A stretch of DNA of 64,000 bases from Paraburkholderia sediminicola (lineage in GTDB: Bacteria > Pseudomonadota > Gammaproteobacteria > Burkholderiales > Burkholderiaceae), in contig NZ_CADIKC010000007.1 of NCBI RefSeq assembly GCF_902859805.1, positions 62,001 through 126,000 of the forward strand. The letters are read 5' to 3'. Numbering within the stretch: the stretch's first letter is position 1; each line of letters starts with the position of its first letter. Shown piece after piece: positions 16,858 through 26,270 of this stretch. The notes beneath the pieces are model-generated. The model had not been told where the DNA came from and did no database searches. It saw nothing but the letters and a program-made list of their open reading frames with translations. A program made the position numbers and the translations under genes.

Positions 16858-17685
16858 TCAATGGCCCGCACGCGGCGCGAGCAGCGTGCGTTTGACCCGC
16901 TGCAAGGCGCGGTAAGGCGTCACGAAGTGCAGCAGGTTTTTGGCGAGACCCAGCCAGTCGTACAGATTGGTGACGTTGAAGTAACGCAGTTGCAGCCGCA
17001 GCGTCGAGCTGACCTGGCGGCGCCGTTTGGTCGCGCTGATGCCGCCTTCGTTCAGTTCGTAGTAGAGCCCGAGTTCCGGCAGATTCGCGCAGTCGTAGCG
17101 CGCCATCAGACGCACGAACAGATCGAGGTCTTCAGCGGAAGGATAGGCTGCGCGATAGTTACCGACCGCGCGAACCGCGTCAACGCGCAGCATCATTGAA
17201 GGATGCGCGAGGCATGAGCGGAAGAAGCGCAGACGGCGGATCTCGTTCGGCTCCGCAGGCGGCGTCAGCATGAAAAGCGGCTTGCCTTCACGCGTGACGA
17301 CCTGCGTCCACATGCCGAGGCCGGCCACTTGTGGATGCAACTCCATGAACTCGCGCTGTTTGGCGAGGCGCTGCGGCACGCTGCGGTCGCCCGCGTCAAT
17401 GCGTGCTGCGTAGCGAAAGCCGCGCTGCGCAAGGGCGTCGATGCCGGTTTGCAGCGCGCGCTCGATGCCGCCGTTTTGCGGCATGCGCAGCACTTCGATC
17501 TGCATGTTGGGAATTGCCGGCGCGACGATCGGCGGCGTGCTGCCGTCGTCGACAATCAATACGTGGATCAGCGCGTTCTCGCTGAATGAGGCGAGCGTGA
17601 GATCGACGTCAGCCTGACCGTTGTACGCGGGCATCAGCACGGCGACGTCGTCGAGAGAATGCGCTGTGGCGGATGAATTCGTCAT
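16858..17685 (-). CDS. Family 2 glycosyltransferase
   Basis: A 275-residue single-domain GT-A enzyme. VAVLMPAYNGQ opens the fold near residue 14, VLIVDDGSTPP forms the UDP-binding strand near 44-54, and RIDAGDRSVPQRL occupies the usual acidic metal-site position. It overlaps the upstream flippase gene by four bases (ATGA), a sign of translational coupling. It probably adds one residue to the lipid-linked repeat unit exported by that flippase. Confidence 0.87.
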   Translation of the reverse strand: MTNSSATAHSLDDVAVLMPAYNGQADVDLTLASFSENALIHVLIVDDGSTPPIVAPAIPNMQIEVLRMPQNGGIERALQTGIDALAQRGFRYAARIDAGDRSVPQRLAKQREFMELHPQVAGLGMWTQVVTREGKPLFMLTPPAEPNEIRRLRFFRSCLAHPSMMLRVDAVRAVGNYRAAYPSAEDLDLFVRLMARYDCANLPELGLYYELNEGGISATKRRRQVSSTLRLQLRYFNVTNLYDWLGLAKNLLHFVTPYRALQRVKRTLLAPRAGH

Positions 17686-18944
17686 GGGCGCAATTTGAAA
17701 CGAATGTAATAAAGATTAACTGACGCGGCGGCGAGATAACCGGCCGCGAGGCCGACCAGCGCACCGTAAGCGCCAAGCCGGGGAATCGCCAGCAGATTGA
17801 CCACGAACGCAACGGCCAGCGCCAGCAGCCACTTCGAGAGCAACACGAATTTGGCCTGATATTTCAGCACGATCAGATTGCCGATCGCTTCGATGCCGGC
17901 CGGCACGGAAAGCCACACGGCCCAGCGGAAAATCTCGATGGCGCCTTCAAAATCCGGTCCGAACACGCGGCGGATGATGAAACCCGCCAGCAAATCCAGT
18001 ACGATCGCGCCGCTCACCATCAGCGCGGCGGTCATGGCGGTCAGTCGCCACACGTTGCGGCGCAATTGCGCGGCGTCCTGCACGCGGTAGACAAAGGCGG
18101 GTGCAATCGTCTGCGCCAGCATCAGCGCGAGCGTGATCCAGTTTTCGTTCAGTTGCTGCGCGGCGGAATAGCGCCCGAGATCGGCGAAGGAAATGGCCCG
18201 CTCAAGCATCAACCGGTCCAGTTTCAGGAAAAGATACATACAGATCAGCCCGATCCAGAACACCGTGCCCGCGGTCGCAAAGTGCTTGAAGAGCGAACGA
18301 TCGAGATGCCAGCCGAGCTTGCCGCCATGTCGGCGGGTGTAATAGATCAGCAGAACCGCGCCAATGAGCGCCGATTCCGCGGCCCACAGCCAGCCAAAGC
18401 GCGCGGGCGCGGCCAGCGCGCGCACCATCAGATAGACGACGCCGGCTTTCAGCACCGCGGTGCTCATGCTGGTGAGCAACTGCGGCTTGCTGTAGGTCAT
18501 GCTTTGCAGCCACGCATTGATCACGCCGACGAACGGCTCGCGAAACAGCATAGTCACTGCGAGGCCGGCGAGCATGGCGCCCACCAGCGGGTCGAAGAAG
18601 TGCAGCGCAATGCCGAGCCACGTGAGCAGCAGCGCCGCGACGGACACCGAAAAGCGCAGCGCGAAGGCGCTGCCGAGCACCGTGCCCAGCTGGGTGGGCG
18701 GCCGGCCGACGATGGTGGGAACCAGAATTTCCGCTCCGCACACCCAGGTGATCGGCGAGAGCACCAGCAGCAGCGTGTTCGCGTACTGCCATTTACCGAA
18801 GGTGTCAGGCCCGAAGTAGCGCGCCAGCATGCCGCTGATCGCGATCGCCACGCCGATTTGCGTGAGCCGCTCCAGCCCGAGCCAGACGATGTTGGTGAAG
18901 GCTCGCGTGACGTCGGGATTGGCGAAGCGTTTGAGCGTCAGCAT
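17682..18944 (-). CDS. Wzx-type polysaccharide flippase
   Basis: A 420-residue integral membrane protein with about twelve hydrophobic helices, of the MATE/MOP-like Wzx superfamily. It opens with a short N-terminus followed by NIVWLGLERLTQIGVAIAIS. Wzx proteins flip undecaprenyl-linked oligosaccharides from the cytoplasmic to the periplasmic face. The longer frame starting at 19034 adds residues without a membrane or family pattern, so the ATG at 18944 is used. It heads the leftward operon flippase, GT2, GT4, galE. No Wzy polymerase is visible in this window. Confidence 0.83.
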   Translation of the reverse strand: MLTLKRFANPDVTRAFTNIVWLGLERLTQIGVAIAISGMLARYFGPDTFGKWQYANTLLLVLSPITWVCGAEILVPTIVGRPPTQLGTVLGSAFALRFSVSVAALLLTWLGIALHFFDPLVGAMLAGLAVTMLFREPFVGVINAWLQSMTYSKPQLLTSMSTAVLKAGVVYLMVRALAAPARFGWLWAAESALIGAVLLIYYTRRHGGKLGWHLDRSLFKHFATAGTVFWIGLICMYLFLKLDRLMLERAISFADLGRYSAAQQLNENWITLALMLAQTIAPAFVYRVQDAAQLRRNVWRLTAMTAALMVSGAIVLDLLAGFIIRRVFGPDFEGAIEIFRWAVWLSVPAGIEAIGNLIVLKYQAKFVLLSKWLLALAVAFVVNLLAIPRLGAYGALVGLAAGYLAAASVNLYYIRFKLRP

Positions 18945-19239
18945 CCGGTGGACACTCGCCCATGCGCTTGCACGTGTTGCCGGTGTTGTGAGCGGCGCGC
19001 AACGTGCGTCAGGGCGCAATGTGTAACAGCCCACCTGGCCGACTGTCGCGGCAACATTGCAAAAGCAGGGCGTCTAAGCATTAGAATGGGTGTCTATTAG
19101 GGCATGTCCGAAAGGCGCAATTATAAGTTGGAACCGGATCGCTTCCGGCAAGGGCGCATCGCTCGGTTTAACAGGTAGTTTTACCGATCCCTCGGCTATA
19201 CGCCGGTCAAATTTTTCCATTGCACGCAAGTGAGCCAAC

Positions 19240-20634
19240 ATGATCTCCAAATCTATTTTCAAGGCGTATGACATTCGCGGTGTGATCGGCAAGACGCTCG
19301 ACACTGACGCAGCGCGTTCGATCGGTCTCGCTTTTGGCAGCGAAGTGCGGGCGCAAGGCGGCGACGCCGTAGTGGTGGCGCGTGACGGCCGCCTCTCGGG
19401 TCCCGATCTGATCCAGGCGCTATCGGACGGTCTGCGTGCAGCCGGCGTCGACGTGGTCAACGTCGGCATGGTGCCGACGCCGGTCGGCTACTTCGCGGCC
19501 AATGTGCCGTTGCAACTCGACGGTGGCGAGCGCCGCGTCGATTCGTGCATCGTCGTGACGGGTAGCCATAATCCGCCTGACTACAACGGCTTCAAGATGG
19601 TCCTGCGCGGCGCGGCCATTTACGGCGAGCAGATCCTCGCGCTGCATCAGCGCATCGTCGACGAAAACTTCTCTGAAGGCAGCGGCACGTACACCGAGTA
19701 CGACATCGCCGACGCCTATCTGGATCGCATCACCAGCGACGTCAAGCTCGCACGTCCGATCAAGATCGTGGTCGACACCGGCAACGGTGTGGCAGGCGGC
19801 CTCGCGCCGAAGCTCTTCAAGAAGCTCGGCTGCGAACTGGTCGAACTGTTCACCGAAATCGACGGCAACTTCCCGAACCATCACCCGGACCCGGCTCACC
19901 CGGAAAACCTCCAGGACGTGATCCGCGCGCTGAAGGAAACGGATGCTGAAATCGGTTTCGCCTTCGACGGCGACGGTGACCGCCTCGGCGTTGTCACCAA
20001 AGATGGCCAGATCATCTATCCGGACCGCCAGCTGATGCTGTTCGCCGAAGAAGTGCTGTCGCGCAACAAGGGCGCGCAGATCATTTACGACGTGAAGTGC
20101 ACGCGCAATCTGGGCAAGTGGATCAAGGAGAAGGGCGGCGAACCGCTGATGTGGAAGACCGGCCACTCGCTGGTCAAGGCGAAGCTGCGCGAAACCGGTG
20201 CGCCGCTGGCAGGCGAAATGAGCGGCCACGTGTTCTTCAAGGACCGCTGGTACGGTTTCGACGACGGCCTGTACACCGGCGCGCGTCTCCTGGAAATCCT
20301 TACGCGTGTGGCGGATCCGAGCAAGCTGCTCAACTCGCTGCCGAACTCGAATTCCACGCCGGAACTGCAATTGAAGCTCGAAGAAGGCGAAAACTTCGAA
20401 CTGATCGCGCGTTTGCAGCAAAACGCGAAGTTCACGGGCGCGGACGACGTTGTGAAGATCGACGGCCTGCGCGTGGAGTATCCGGACGGCTTCGGCCTCG
20501 CGCGTTCGTCGAACACCACCCCGGTCGTGGTCATGCGCTTTGAAGCCGATAGCGACGCAGCGCTCAAGCGCATCCAGGAAGACTTCCGCCGCGTAATCAT
20601 GGCCGAGAAGCCGGACGCGAAGCTGCCGTTCTAA
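19240..20634 (+). CDS. manB: Phosphomannomutase/phosphoglucomutase
   Basis: A 464-residue alpha-D-phosphohexomutase of the AlgC/ManB type. KAYDIRGVIG lies at the N-terminus, the phosphoserine loop VVTGSHNPPDYNG near residues 105-117, the Mg-binding DGDGDR near 243, and the sugar-specificity loop GEMSGHVFFKD near 326. It interconverts hexose-6-phosphate and hexose-1-phosphate, feeding GDP-mannose and UDP-glucose pools for LPS and exopolysaccharide. A strong terminator follows directly, so it appears to be transcribed separately from waaC. Confidence 0.93.
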   Translation: MISKSIFKAYDIRGVIGKTLDTDAARSIGLAFGSEVRAQGGDAVVVARDGRLSGPDLIQALSDGLRAAGVDVVNVGMVPTPVGYFAANVPLQLDGGERRVDSCIVVTGSHNPPDYNGFKMVLRGAAIYGEQILALHQRIVDENFSEGSGTYTEYDIADAYLDRITSDVKLARPIKIVVDTGNGVAGGLAPKLFKKLGCELVELFTEIDGNFPNHHPDPAHPENLQDVIRALKETDAEIGFAFDGDGDRLGVVTKDGQIIYPDRQLMLFAEEVLSRNKGAQIIYDVKCTRNLGKWIKEKGGEPLMWKTGHSLVKAKLRETGAPLAGEMSGHVFFKDRWYGFDDGLYTGARLLEILTRVADPSKLLNSLPNSNSTPELQLKLEEGENFELIARLQQNAKFTGADDVVKIDGLRVEYPDGFGLARSSNTTPVVVMRFEADSDAALKRIQEDFRRVIMAEKPDAKLPF

Positions 20635-20680
20635 AAGCTCCAGCGGCGGCGCGGTTCTTCGTGAACCGCGGTTGCCGTCG

Positions 20681-20718
20681 AACGCGGCGCGGGTTTCAGT
20701 TACCGCGCCGCGTTTTTT
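20681..20718 (+). terminator. Intrinsic terminator after manB
   Basis: A perfect 12-base stem (AACGCGGCGCGG with CCGCGCCGCGTT) with a 10-base loop, followed by TTTTTT on the plus strand, 47 bases after the manB stop. Confidence 0.88.
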
Positions 20719-20846
20719 CATGCCATTTACCCGTGTCGCGATAGAATTGCCGTCCTCACCCCCTCGGGGGACCTGGCGCGAAGCGACAGGTTGGGGGCTC
20801 TCTCAACGCACTTCGGGCCGGATAGCCGGTTTTCCCACACTTGAGC

Positions 20847-21842
20847 GTGCAAAAGATACTAATCGTGAGGGTGTCGTCATTGGGCGACGTCGTTCACAAC
20901 ATGCCGGTAATCGCCGACATCCGGCGCCGCCATCCCGAGGCCCAGATCGACTGGCTCGTCGAGGAAAGCTTCGTGGGGCTCGTGGAGCTCGTCAGCGGCG
21001 TGCGGCGGGCGATTCCCGTGTCGCTGCGGCGCTGGCGCAAGCGCATCCTCTCGGTCGACAACTGGCGCGAGATCGGCGCGTTTCGCCGCGCGCTCGCCGC
21101 CGAAAACTACGACCTCGTGATCGACTGCCAGGGGCTCATCAAGACCGCGTGGGTCGCGAGCCTGGCGCGCGGGCCGCTGGTAGGCCTCGCGAACCGTACC
21201 GACGGCGCGGGCTTCGAATGGCCGGTGCGCTTCTTCTACGACAAGCGCGTGCCGATCGAGCCGCGCACCCATGTGGTCGAGCGTACGCGCCAATTGGTGG
21301 CCGCCGCGCTGGACGACCCGCAGCCACAACCCACCGACGAAATCGACTTCGGCATCGACACCGGGCGCGCGGCGCTGGCCTTGTCGGAGGCGAATCTGAA
21401 TCTGCCGGTGCCTTACGTGGTGTTCGTGCACGCCACCTCGCGCGCCGACAAGCAGTGGCCCGACACCGCGTGGATCGAGCTTGGACAGTCTTTGGTGCGG
21501 CGCGGCGCCTCGATCGTGCTGCCGTGGGGCAGCGAGGAAGAGCGCGTCACCAGCGAGCGCCTGGCGAAGGAATTCGGCGGGGCTGCGATCGTGCCGCCCA
21601 GGCTCTCGTTGCCGGCGGTGGTCGGCCTGATCGACGGCGCCGCCGCGACAGTCGGCGTTGACACAGGTCTAGTTCACATTGCGGCGGCGCTGAAGCGGCC
21701 GACGGTCGAGTTGTACAATTTCGCCACCGCGTGGCGCACTGGCGGCTACTGGTCGCCGAACGTTGTCAATCTCGGCACGGCTGGCAAGCCGCCCACGCTG
21801 CAAGAGGTCAAGTCGGCGTTGGCCGGATTTGGCCTGCTCTAA
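20847..21842 (+). CDS. waaC: Lipopolysaccharide heptosyltransferase I
   Basis: A 331-residue GT9-family enzyme. It begins QKILIVRVSSLGDVVHNMP, the classic WaaC/RfaF start in which the loop binds ADP-heptose, and contains FVHATSRADKQWP and GVDTGLVHIAAALKRP in the C-terminal domain. It transfers the first L-glycero-D-manno-heptose to Kdo in the LPS inner core, on the cytoplasmic face. Start choice is between GTG 20847 and TTG 20841; GTG gives the usual N-terminus. It is followed closely by the Kdo hydroxylase and Kdo transferase genes, forming a core-LPS group. Confidence 0.93.
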   Translation: MQKILIVRVSSLGDVVHNMPVIADIRRRHPEAQIDWLVEESFVGLVELVSGVRRAIPVSLRRWRKRILSVDNWREIGAFRRALAAENYDLVIDCQGLIKTAWVASLARGPLVGLANRTDGAGFEWPVRFFYDKRVPIEPRTHVVERTRQLVAAALDDPQPQPTDEIDFGIDTGRAALALSEANLNLPVPYVVFVHATSRADKQWPDTAWIELGQSLVRRGASIVLPWGSEEERVTSERLAKEFGGAAIVPPRLSLPAVVGLIDGAAATVGVDTGLVHIAAALKRPTVELYNFATAWRTGGYWSPNVVNLGTAGKPPTLQEVKSALAGFGLL

Positions 21843-21903
21843 TGTCGTAACGCTGTAATGCGGTGTGCTTCGCCTTACGCTCCATCCGTTTTCAAGGGCG
21901 ACC

Positions 21904-22788
21904 ATGAACGAAACCCAGATCATTGAAGTAGCGAACGCCGATTGGCACGGACGCAATCTGTCCGTGCCGCGCGAGACGCTGCTGGCCGGCGTCGAACGCG
22001 GCAAGGTGCTGTATTTCCCGAATCTGCGCTTTGCCATCGAAGGCGGCGAACAGGCCTTGCTCGATCCCGCATTTGCCGATCCGAGCCGCAAGAACATCAG
22101 TCTCGAGCCGAATGGCGGCGCGCTGCATGGCGTGGCTGGCGACGCGGTTACGCAATCGGCGGTGCGCGCGTTGATCGCGCGTTATCAGGCCAATGCGCGC
22201 ACCCTGGTCGATGGACTCTTTCCCGAATACAACAGCAAGTTGCGCGTCGCGCCGACGAGCCTGCGGCTGCATCAGGTGGAAGGGCGCGAGACGTCCTGGC
22301 GTAAGGACGACAGCCGTCTGCATGTCGATGCCTTTCCGTCGCGGCCGAATTACGGCGAGCGCATTCTGCGCGTGTTCACCAACGTGAATCCGCATGGCGC
22401 GCCGCGCGTGTGGCGCGTTGGCGAACCGTTCGAGGATATGGCCAAACGCTTCCTGCCGCGTATCAAACCGCAGATGCCTGGCGCGGCGTGGCTGCTGAAT
22501 CTGCTGCATGTGACCAAATCGCCGCGCAGCGAATACGACCATTTGATGCTGAATCTGCACGACGGCATGAAGGCCGATCTCGAGTATCAGAAGTCGAGCC
22601 CGCAGGAGACCATGCCGTTTCCGCCGGGCAGCGTCTGGGTGTGTTTCTCCGACCAGACTTCGCATGCAGTGATGTCCGGCCAGTTCATGCTGGAGCAGAC
22701 CTTCTTCCTGCCGGTCAAGGCGATGGCGCAGCCGGACTGCGCGCCGCTCGGCATTCTCGAGCGCCTGAAGGGCAGGGCTCTCGTTTGA
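21904..22788 (+). CDS. kdoO: Kdo 3-hydroxylase (Fe(II)/2-oxoglutarate-type dioxygenase)
   Basis: A 294-residue protein matching in layout the KdoO family of Burkholderia and Yersinia. These proteins convert the Kdo of lipid A-linked core to D-glycero-D-talo-oct-2-ulosonic acid (Ko). Candidate iron ligands are H140-x-D142 (LHVDAFPSRPNYGERILR) and H254 (TSHAVMSGQF), as in 2-oxoglutarate-dependent dioxygenases. ATG 21904 is preceded by AGGGCG. Its position between waaC and the Kdo transferase waaA supports the call. The modification makes the inner core more acid-stable in organisms where it is known; here it is inferred. Confidence 0.85.
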   Translation: MNETQIIEVANADWHGRNLSVPRETLLAGVERGKVLYFPNLRFAIEGGEQALLDPAFADPSRKNISLEPNGGALHGVAGDAVTQSAVRALIARYQANARTLVDGLFPEYNSKLRVAPTSLRLHQVEGRETSWRKDDSRLHVDAFPSRPNYGERILRVFTNVNPHGAPRVWRVGEPFEDMAKRFLPRIKPQMPGAAWLLNLLHVTKSPRSEYDHLMLNLHDGMKADLEYQKSSPQETMPFPPGSVWVCFSDQTSHAVMSGQFMLEQTFFLPVKAMAQPDCAPLGILERLKGRALV

Positions 22789-22864
22789 GCGCCGCTGTCT
22801 GGTTCGATCACGCGGTGAAACGCGCGCTTGCATTCGGATTCGCGCTCGGGCGTGCGGAGTCCCG

Positions 22865-24181
22865 ATGCTGAGGGCGATTTATAACGCGCTCTGGTGGATC
22901 GTCGCGCCGCTTGCCGTGCTGCGTTTGCTGATCCGTTCGCGCAAGGAGCGTGGCTATCGTGAGCATATCGCCGAACGGTTCGGTTACTCGCGTGGCCGGT
23001 TGCCGGAAGACAATGCACCGCTGATCTGGGTGCATGCGGTGTCGGTGGGCGAGACGCGCGCTGCGCAACCGCTGATCGATGCGCTGATCAAGGCGCGTCC
23101 CGACGCGCGGATTCTTCTCACCCATATGACGCCGAGTGGCCGCGCCACCGGCGAGCAGATTTTCGGCGACCGCGTATTGCGGAGCTATCTGCCGTACGAC
23201 ATGCCGCATGCGGTACGGCGGTTTTTGCGGGCTTGGCGGCCGTCGCTCGGTCTGGTGATGGAAACCGAAGTGTGGCCCACGCTGATCGACGAATGTCGTC
23301 GCGCGGATGTGCCGTTGGTGCTGACCAACGCGCGGATGTCGGCGCGTTCGTACAAGCGCGCGGCCAAGTTCGGTCATGCGACCAAAGACGTGTTCGGCGG
23401 CTTTGCGCGAGTGCTGGCGCAGAGTCCGGCGGATGCCGAGCGGCTCACTGCACTCGGTGCGCGTAATGTCGCGGTGCTCGGCAATTTGAAGTTCGATATG
23501 AGCACGCCGCCTGAGCTGGCGGCGCGTGGCCATGCATGGCGTGCGGCGATCGGCACGCGGCCGGTGTGGGTCGCGGCGAGTACGCGTGAAGGCGAAGAGG
23601 AGTTGGTGCTGCAGGCATTCGCGGCGCTGGGTATCGAGGATGCGTTGCTGATTCTGGTGCCGCGTCATCCGCAACGGTTTAATGAAGTGGCGGGGCTGGT
23701 CGAGAAGGCTGGTTTGCGTCTTGAGCGGCGCTCGACCTGGGCGCCTGCTGCGACGGTGGCATCGGCTGCTGCTTCAGCTGTAGGCGGCGGGGTGCCTGCT
23801 TTGCCTTCTGACGTCAACGTGCTGCTCGGTGATTCGATGGGCGAGTTGGGCGCTTACTATGCCGCCTCGGATCTGGCGTTTATCGGCGGGAGTTTGCTGC
23901 CGCTGGGTGGGCAGAATCTGATCGAGGCCTGTGCGGTTGGGGTGCCGGTGCTGATCGGGCCGCATGTGTTCAACTTCACGCAAGCCACAGCGGATGCGGT
24001 CGCGGCGGGCGCGGCGGTTCAGGTGCAGGATCCGGCTGATCTGGCGCGGGCGCTGCGCGAGCTATTCGGAGACAAAGCGAGGCGGCTCGCGATGGGCGGC
24101 GCGGCTTCGGCGTTTGCCGCGCGCCATCGTGGCGCGACGGCGCGGACGGTGGATGTGTTGATGGCGGTGTTGCCGGAGTGA
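22865..24181 (+). CDS. waaA: 3-deoxy-D-manno-octulosonic acid (Kdo) transferase
   Basis: A 438-residue GT30 enzyme. It has an N-terminal membrane anchor (AIYNALWWIVAPLAVLRLL), ERFGYSRG, the catalytic-region WVHAVSVGETRAAQPLI with its Glu, and GGSLLPLGGQNLIEACAVGV in the C-terminal domain. It adds Kdo from CMP-Kdo to lipid IVA on the inner-membrane inner face. Length is typical, with a slightly long Ala-rich loop near residue 295-315. It is the last gene of the rightward core-LPS cluster and converges on ureG. Confidence 0.94.
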   Translation: MLRAIYNALWWIVAPLAVLRLLIRSRKERGYREHIAERFGYSRGRLPEDNAPLIWVHAVSVGETRAAQPLIDALIKARPDARILLTHMTPSGRATGEQIFGDRVLRSYLPYDMPHAVRRFLRAWRPSLGLVMETEVWPTLIDECRRADVPLVLTNARMSARSYKRAAKFGHATKDVFGGFARVLAQSPADAERLTALGARNVAVLGNLKFDMSTPPELAARGHAWRAAIGTRPVWVAASTREGEEELVLQAFAALGIEDALLILVPRHPQRFNEVAGLVEKAGLRLERRSTWAPAATVASAAASAVGGGVPALPSDVNVLLGDSMGELGAYYAASDLAFIGGSLLPLGGQNLIEACAVGVPVLIGPHVFNFTQATADAVAAGAAVQVQDPADLARALRELFGDKARRLAMGGAASAFAARHRGATARTVDVLMAVLPE

Positions 24182-24245
24182 GGGGATGGGCGCGGAAGCG
24201 CCCTGACTTCAAAGCTTCAAAGCGTTGAAGCGCGCCGCTCTGGCA

Positions 24246-24899
24246 TCAAGCCTTCAACAACCCCTTCTTCTCGATAAACTTCACCACCACATCCAGTCCG
24301 TCGAGCGCCTTCAGATTGCACATCACGAAGGGACGCTCGCCGCGCATCTTCTTCGCGTCAGAAGCCATCACCTCCAGATTCGCGCCGACCATCGGTGCGA
24401 GATCGGTCTTGTTGATCACAAGCAGATCCGACTTCGTAATGCCTGGGCCGCCTTTGCGCGGAATCTTCTCGCCGCCGGCTACGTCGATCACGTAGATCGT
24501 CAGGTCTGACAGTTCTGGGCTGAAGGTTGCCGCGAGGTTATCGCCGCCCGATTCAATGAACACGATGTCCGCATCAGGAAAGCGCGTCAGCATGCGGTCG
24601 ACGGCTTCGAGATTGATCGACGCGTCTTCGCGGATCGCCGTGTGCGGGCAGCCGCCTGTTTCCACGCCCATGATCCGCTCGGCCGGCAGCGCGCCCGCTA
24701 CGGTCAACAGACGCTGATCTTCCTTCGTATAGATGTCGTTGGTGATCGCGACGAGGTCGTACTGTTCGCGCATCGCCTTGCAGAGCATTTCGAGCAACGT
24801 GGTCTTGCCCGAGCCGACGGGGCCGCCAACGCCTACGCGTAGCGGCGGCAGTTTCTTGGTGCGGACAGACGAGTGAGCGGGGTGATGAGGTGCGTTCAT
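24246..24899 (-). CDS. ureG: Urease accessory GTPase UreG
   Basis: A 217-residue SIMIBI-class GTPase with P-loop GVGGPVGSGKTTL near residues 23-35, the Ni/Zn-binding CPH motif in VETGGCPHTAIRED, and NKTDLAPMVGA for guanine recognition. It hydrolyses GTP to drive nickel insertion into apo-urease together with UreD, UreF and UreE in the cytoplasm. It is the last gene of the leftward urease operon, 11 bases after ureF. Confidence 0.96.
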   Translation of the reverse strand: MNAPHHPAHSSVRTKKLPPLRVGVGGPVGSGKTTLLEMLCKAMREQYDLVAITNDIYTKEDQRLLTVAGALPAERIMGVETGGCPHTAIREDASINLEAVDRMLTRFPDADIVFIESGGDNLAATFSPELSDLTIYVIDVAGGEKIPRKGGPGITKSDLLVINKTDLAPMVGANLEVMASDAKKMRGERPFVMCNLKALDGLDVVVKFIEKKGLLKA

Positions 24900-24910
24900 G
24901 ATCGATCTTC

Positions 24911-25591
24911 TTATGAGCGAAAGAGCCGCGAATACTGCGACTCGTGACGCGCCGAGAGAATGCCCAATTGCGGCGCGAAGGTGTTGATGTTGTCGGGTGA
25001 GGTGGCCAAGGCTCGCGTGACGGCGGCGTCGATCGGCTCGCGTAACGCGACGATGATGCGTTGACCCGCGAGTTGGCCAAGCGGCACGGCCTTCAATGCG
25101 GCAGCGGCCTGGTTTTCTACCCAGCTGAATGCGTAGGCCGCAAGAACTGCGTCAGGCGCTGCATCGTGCGCGAAAGCGGCGAAGGCGAAAGCCGTAGGTT
25201 GGGCCAGGGGCTTGAGCGATGCCAAGGTCGTACGCCGTTCTGCGTCGCCCCATTCGAGCGACACGCACAACTGACGCAGCGACCAACCCATCTGTTCGGT
25301 TTCGCGTCTGAGTTCGGCGGACTCACGGCTTGCCAGGAATTCGCTGTTTGCTTCCTTCAAGCCATCTGCGTCGTGCGCGCGCCAGCGTTCCATCTGATGC
25401 GCGAGAAACGGCAACTCGCAACGCGCGAGCACGTCGGTTAGACCGCTCGCGATCCAGTCGCGTGCGGAATCGGCGTCGGCGATGAGTTGCGCTTCGATCG
25501 CCGCTTCGAGACCCTGCGAGTAGCTGAACGCGCCGATCGGCAATGCCGGCGACGCGAGATGCAGCAGCGCTGTGAGTTCAGCGATGCGCAT
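24911..25591 (-). CDS. ureF: Urease accessory protein UreF
   Basis: A 226-residue all-helical urease chaperone starting MRIAELTALLHLASPALPIG, with the family segment GAFSYSQGLEAAIE. The frame runs on to 25753, but that stretch is the antisense-like His/Thr coding of the ureE tail. The ATG at 25591 gives the family length and a 14-base overlap with ureE. UreF bridges UreG and UreD and gates nickel delivery to urease. Confidence 0.94.
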   Translation of the reverse strand: MRIAELTALLHLASPALPIGAFSYSQGLEAAIEAQLIADADSARDWIASGLTDVLARCELPFLAHQMERWRAHDADGLKEANSEFLASRESAELRRETEQMGWSLRQLCVSLEWGDAERRTTLASLKPLAQPTAFAFAAFAHDAAPDAVLAAYAFSWVENQAAAALKAVPLGQLAGQRIIVALREPIDAAVTRALATSPDNINTFAPQLGILSARHESQYSRLFRS

Positions 25592-26267
25592 GGTGATGAT
25601 GCCCGTGGCCGCACGATTCGTCGTGGACGTGATCGTCGTCTTTGGGGTCGTGCGAATGGTCGTGACCGTGGTCATGGTCATGCGAGTGACCGTGCGCGTG
25701 GCTATGGCCGTGCTCATGACCATGCTCATGATCGTGCGAATGCTCATGCCCATGATGTTCGCCGAACACCTGCTGGGCTAAGGCATAGTCTTCAGCGAAG
25801 GTTTCGTCGTGACCATGCTTGTGACCACCGCCATACGCGCCCGATTCCGGCTGGAACGGCATCGACACCTGATCCACGCTTGCACCGATGCGCTTCAGCA
25901 TATCGGCTAACACCGGATCATATTCGAGCTTCAGATAATCCGCGCCGACTTCGACCGGCGTATGACGATTGCCGAGGTGATAAGCGGCGCGCGTCAAAGT
26001 CAGCGCATCTTTCGCGCGGACAACCAGCACGGCTTCAGGGGCAGCGACCACGCGCACCAAACCACCATCATCAGCGACCAGAACATCGCCGTCGCGCAGC
26101 ACAGTGCCGCGCGGCAACAGCAATGCGATTTCCTCGCCGTTATCCAGCGTTGCCGCGAGGCGGCTCTTACGGCGGTCATCGAAAGCGAGCGTCAAAGTCG
26201 GCGCGCGCTTCACCAGAACAGGTGCGAGCTTCAGATGCGGCGCAATCAGTTTGTCGATAGTGCGCAT
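25578..26267 (-). CDS. ureE: Urease nickel metallochaperone UreE with long His-rich tail
   Basis: A 229-residue protein. The first about 160 residues are the UreE peptide-binding and metal-binding domains, including GNRHTPVEV (with the conserved interface His) and ADMLKRIGASV. The last about 60 residues carry roughly 27 histidines alternating with D, E, G and S, ending GHGHHHHAHR, which should bind several nickel ions. UreE passes Ni(II) to the UreG/UreF/UreD complex. It overlaps ureF by 14 bases and follows ureC by 3 bases. Confidence 0.96.
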   Translation of the reverse strand: MRTIDKLIAPHLKLAPVLVKRAPTLTLAFDDRRKSRLAATLDNGEEIALLLPRGTVLRDGDVLVADDGGLVRVVAAPEAVLVVRAKDALTLTRAAYHLGNRHTPVEVGADYLKLEYDPVLADMLKRIGASVDQVSMPFQPESGAYGGGHKHGHDETFAEDYALAQQVFGEHHGHEHSHDHEHGHEHGHSHAHGHSHDHDHGHDHSHDPKDDDHVHDESCGHGHHHHAHR

Positions 26268-26270
26268 GGT

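Noticed and set aside
20672..21661. 329-codon plus-strand frame overlapping waaC
   Set aside because: It is Arg-rich shadow coding in another frame; waaC has the correct heptosyltransferase motifs.
24188..24203. Terminator between waaA and ureG
   Set aside because: GGGCGC-GGAA-GCGCCC is a short hairpin without a T-run on either strand; too weak to call.
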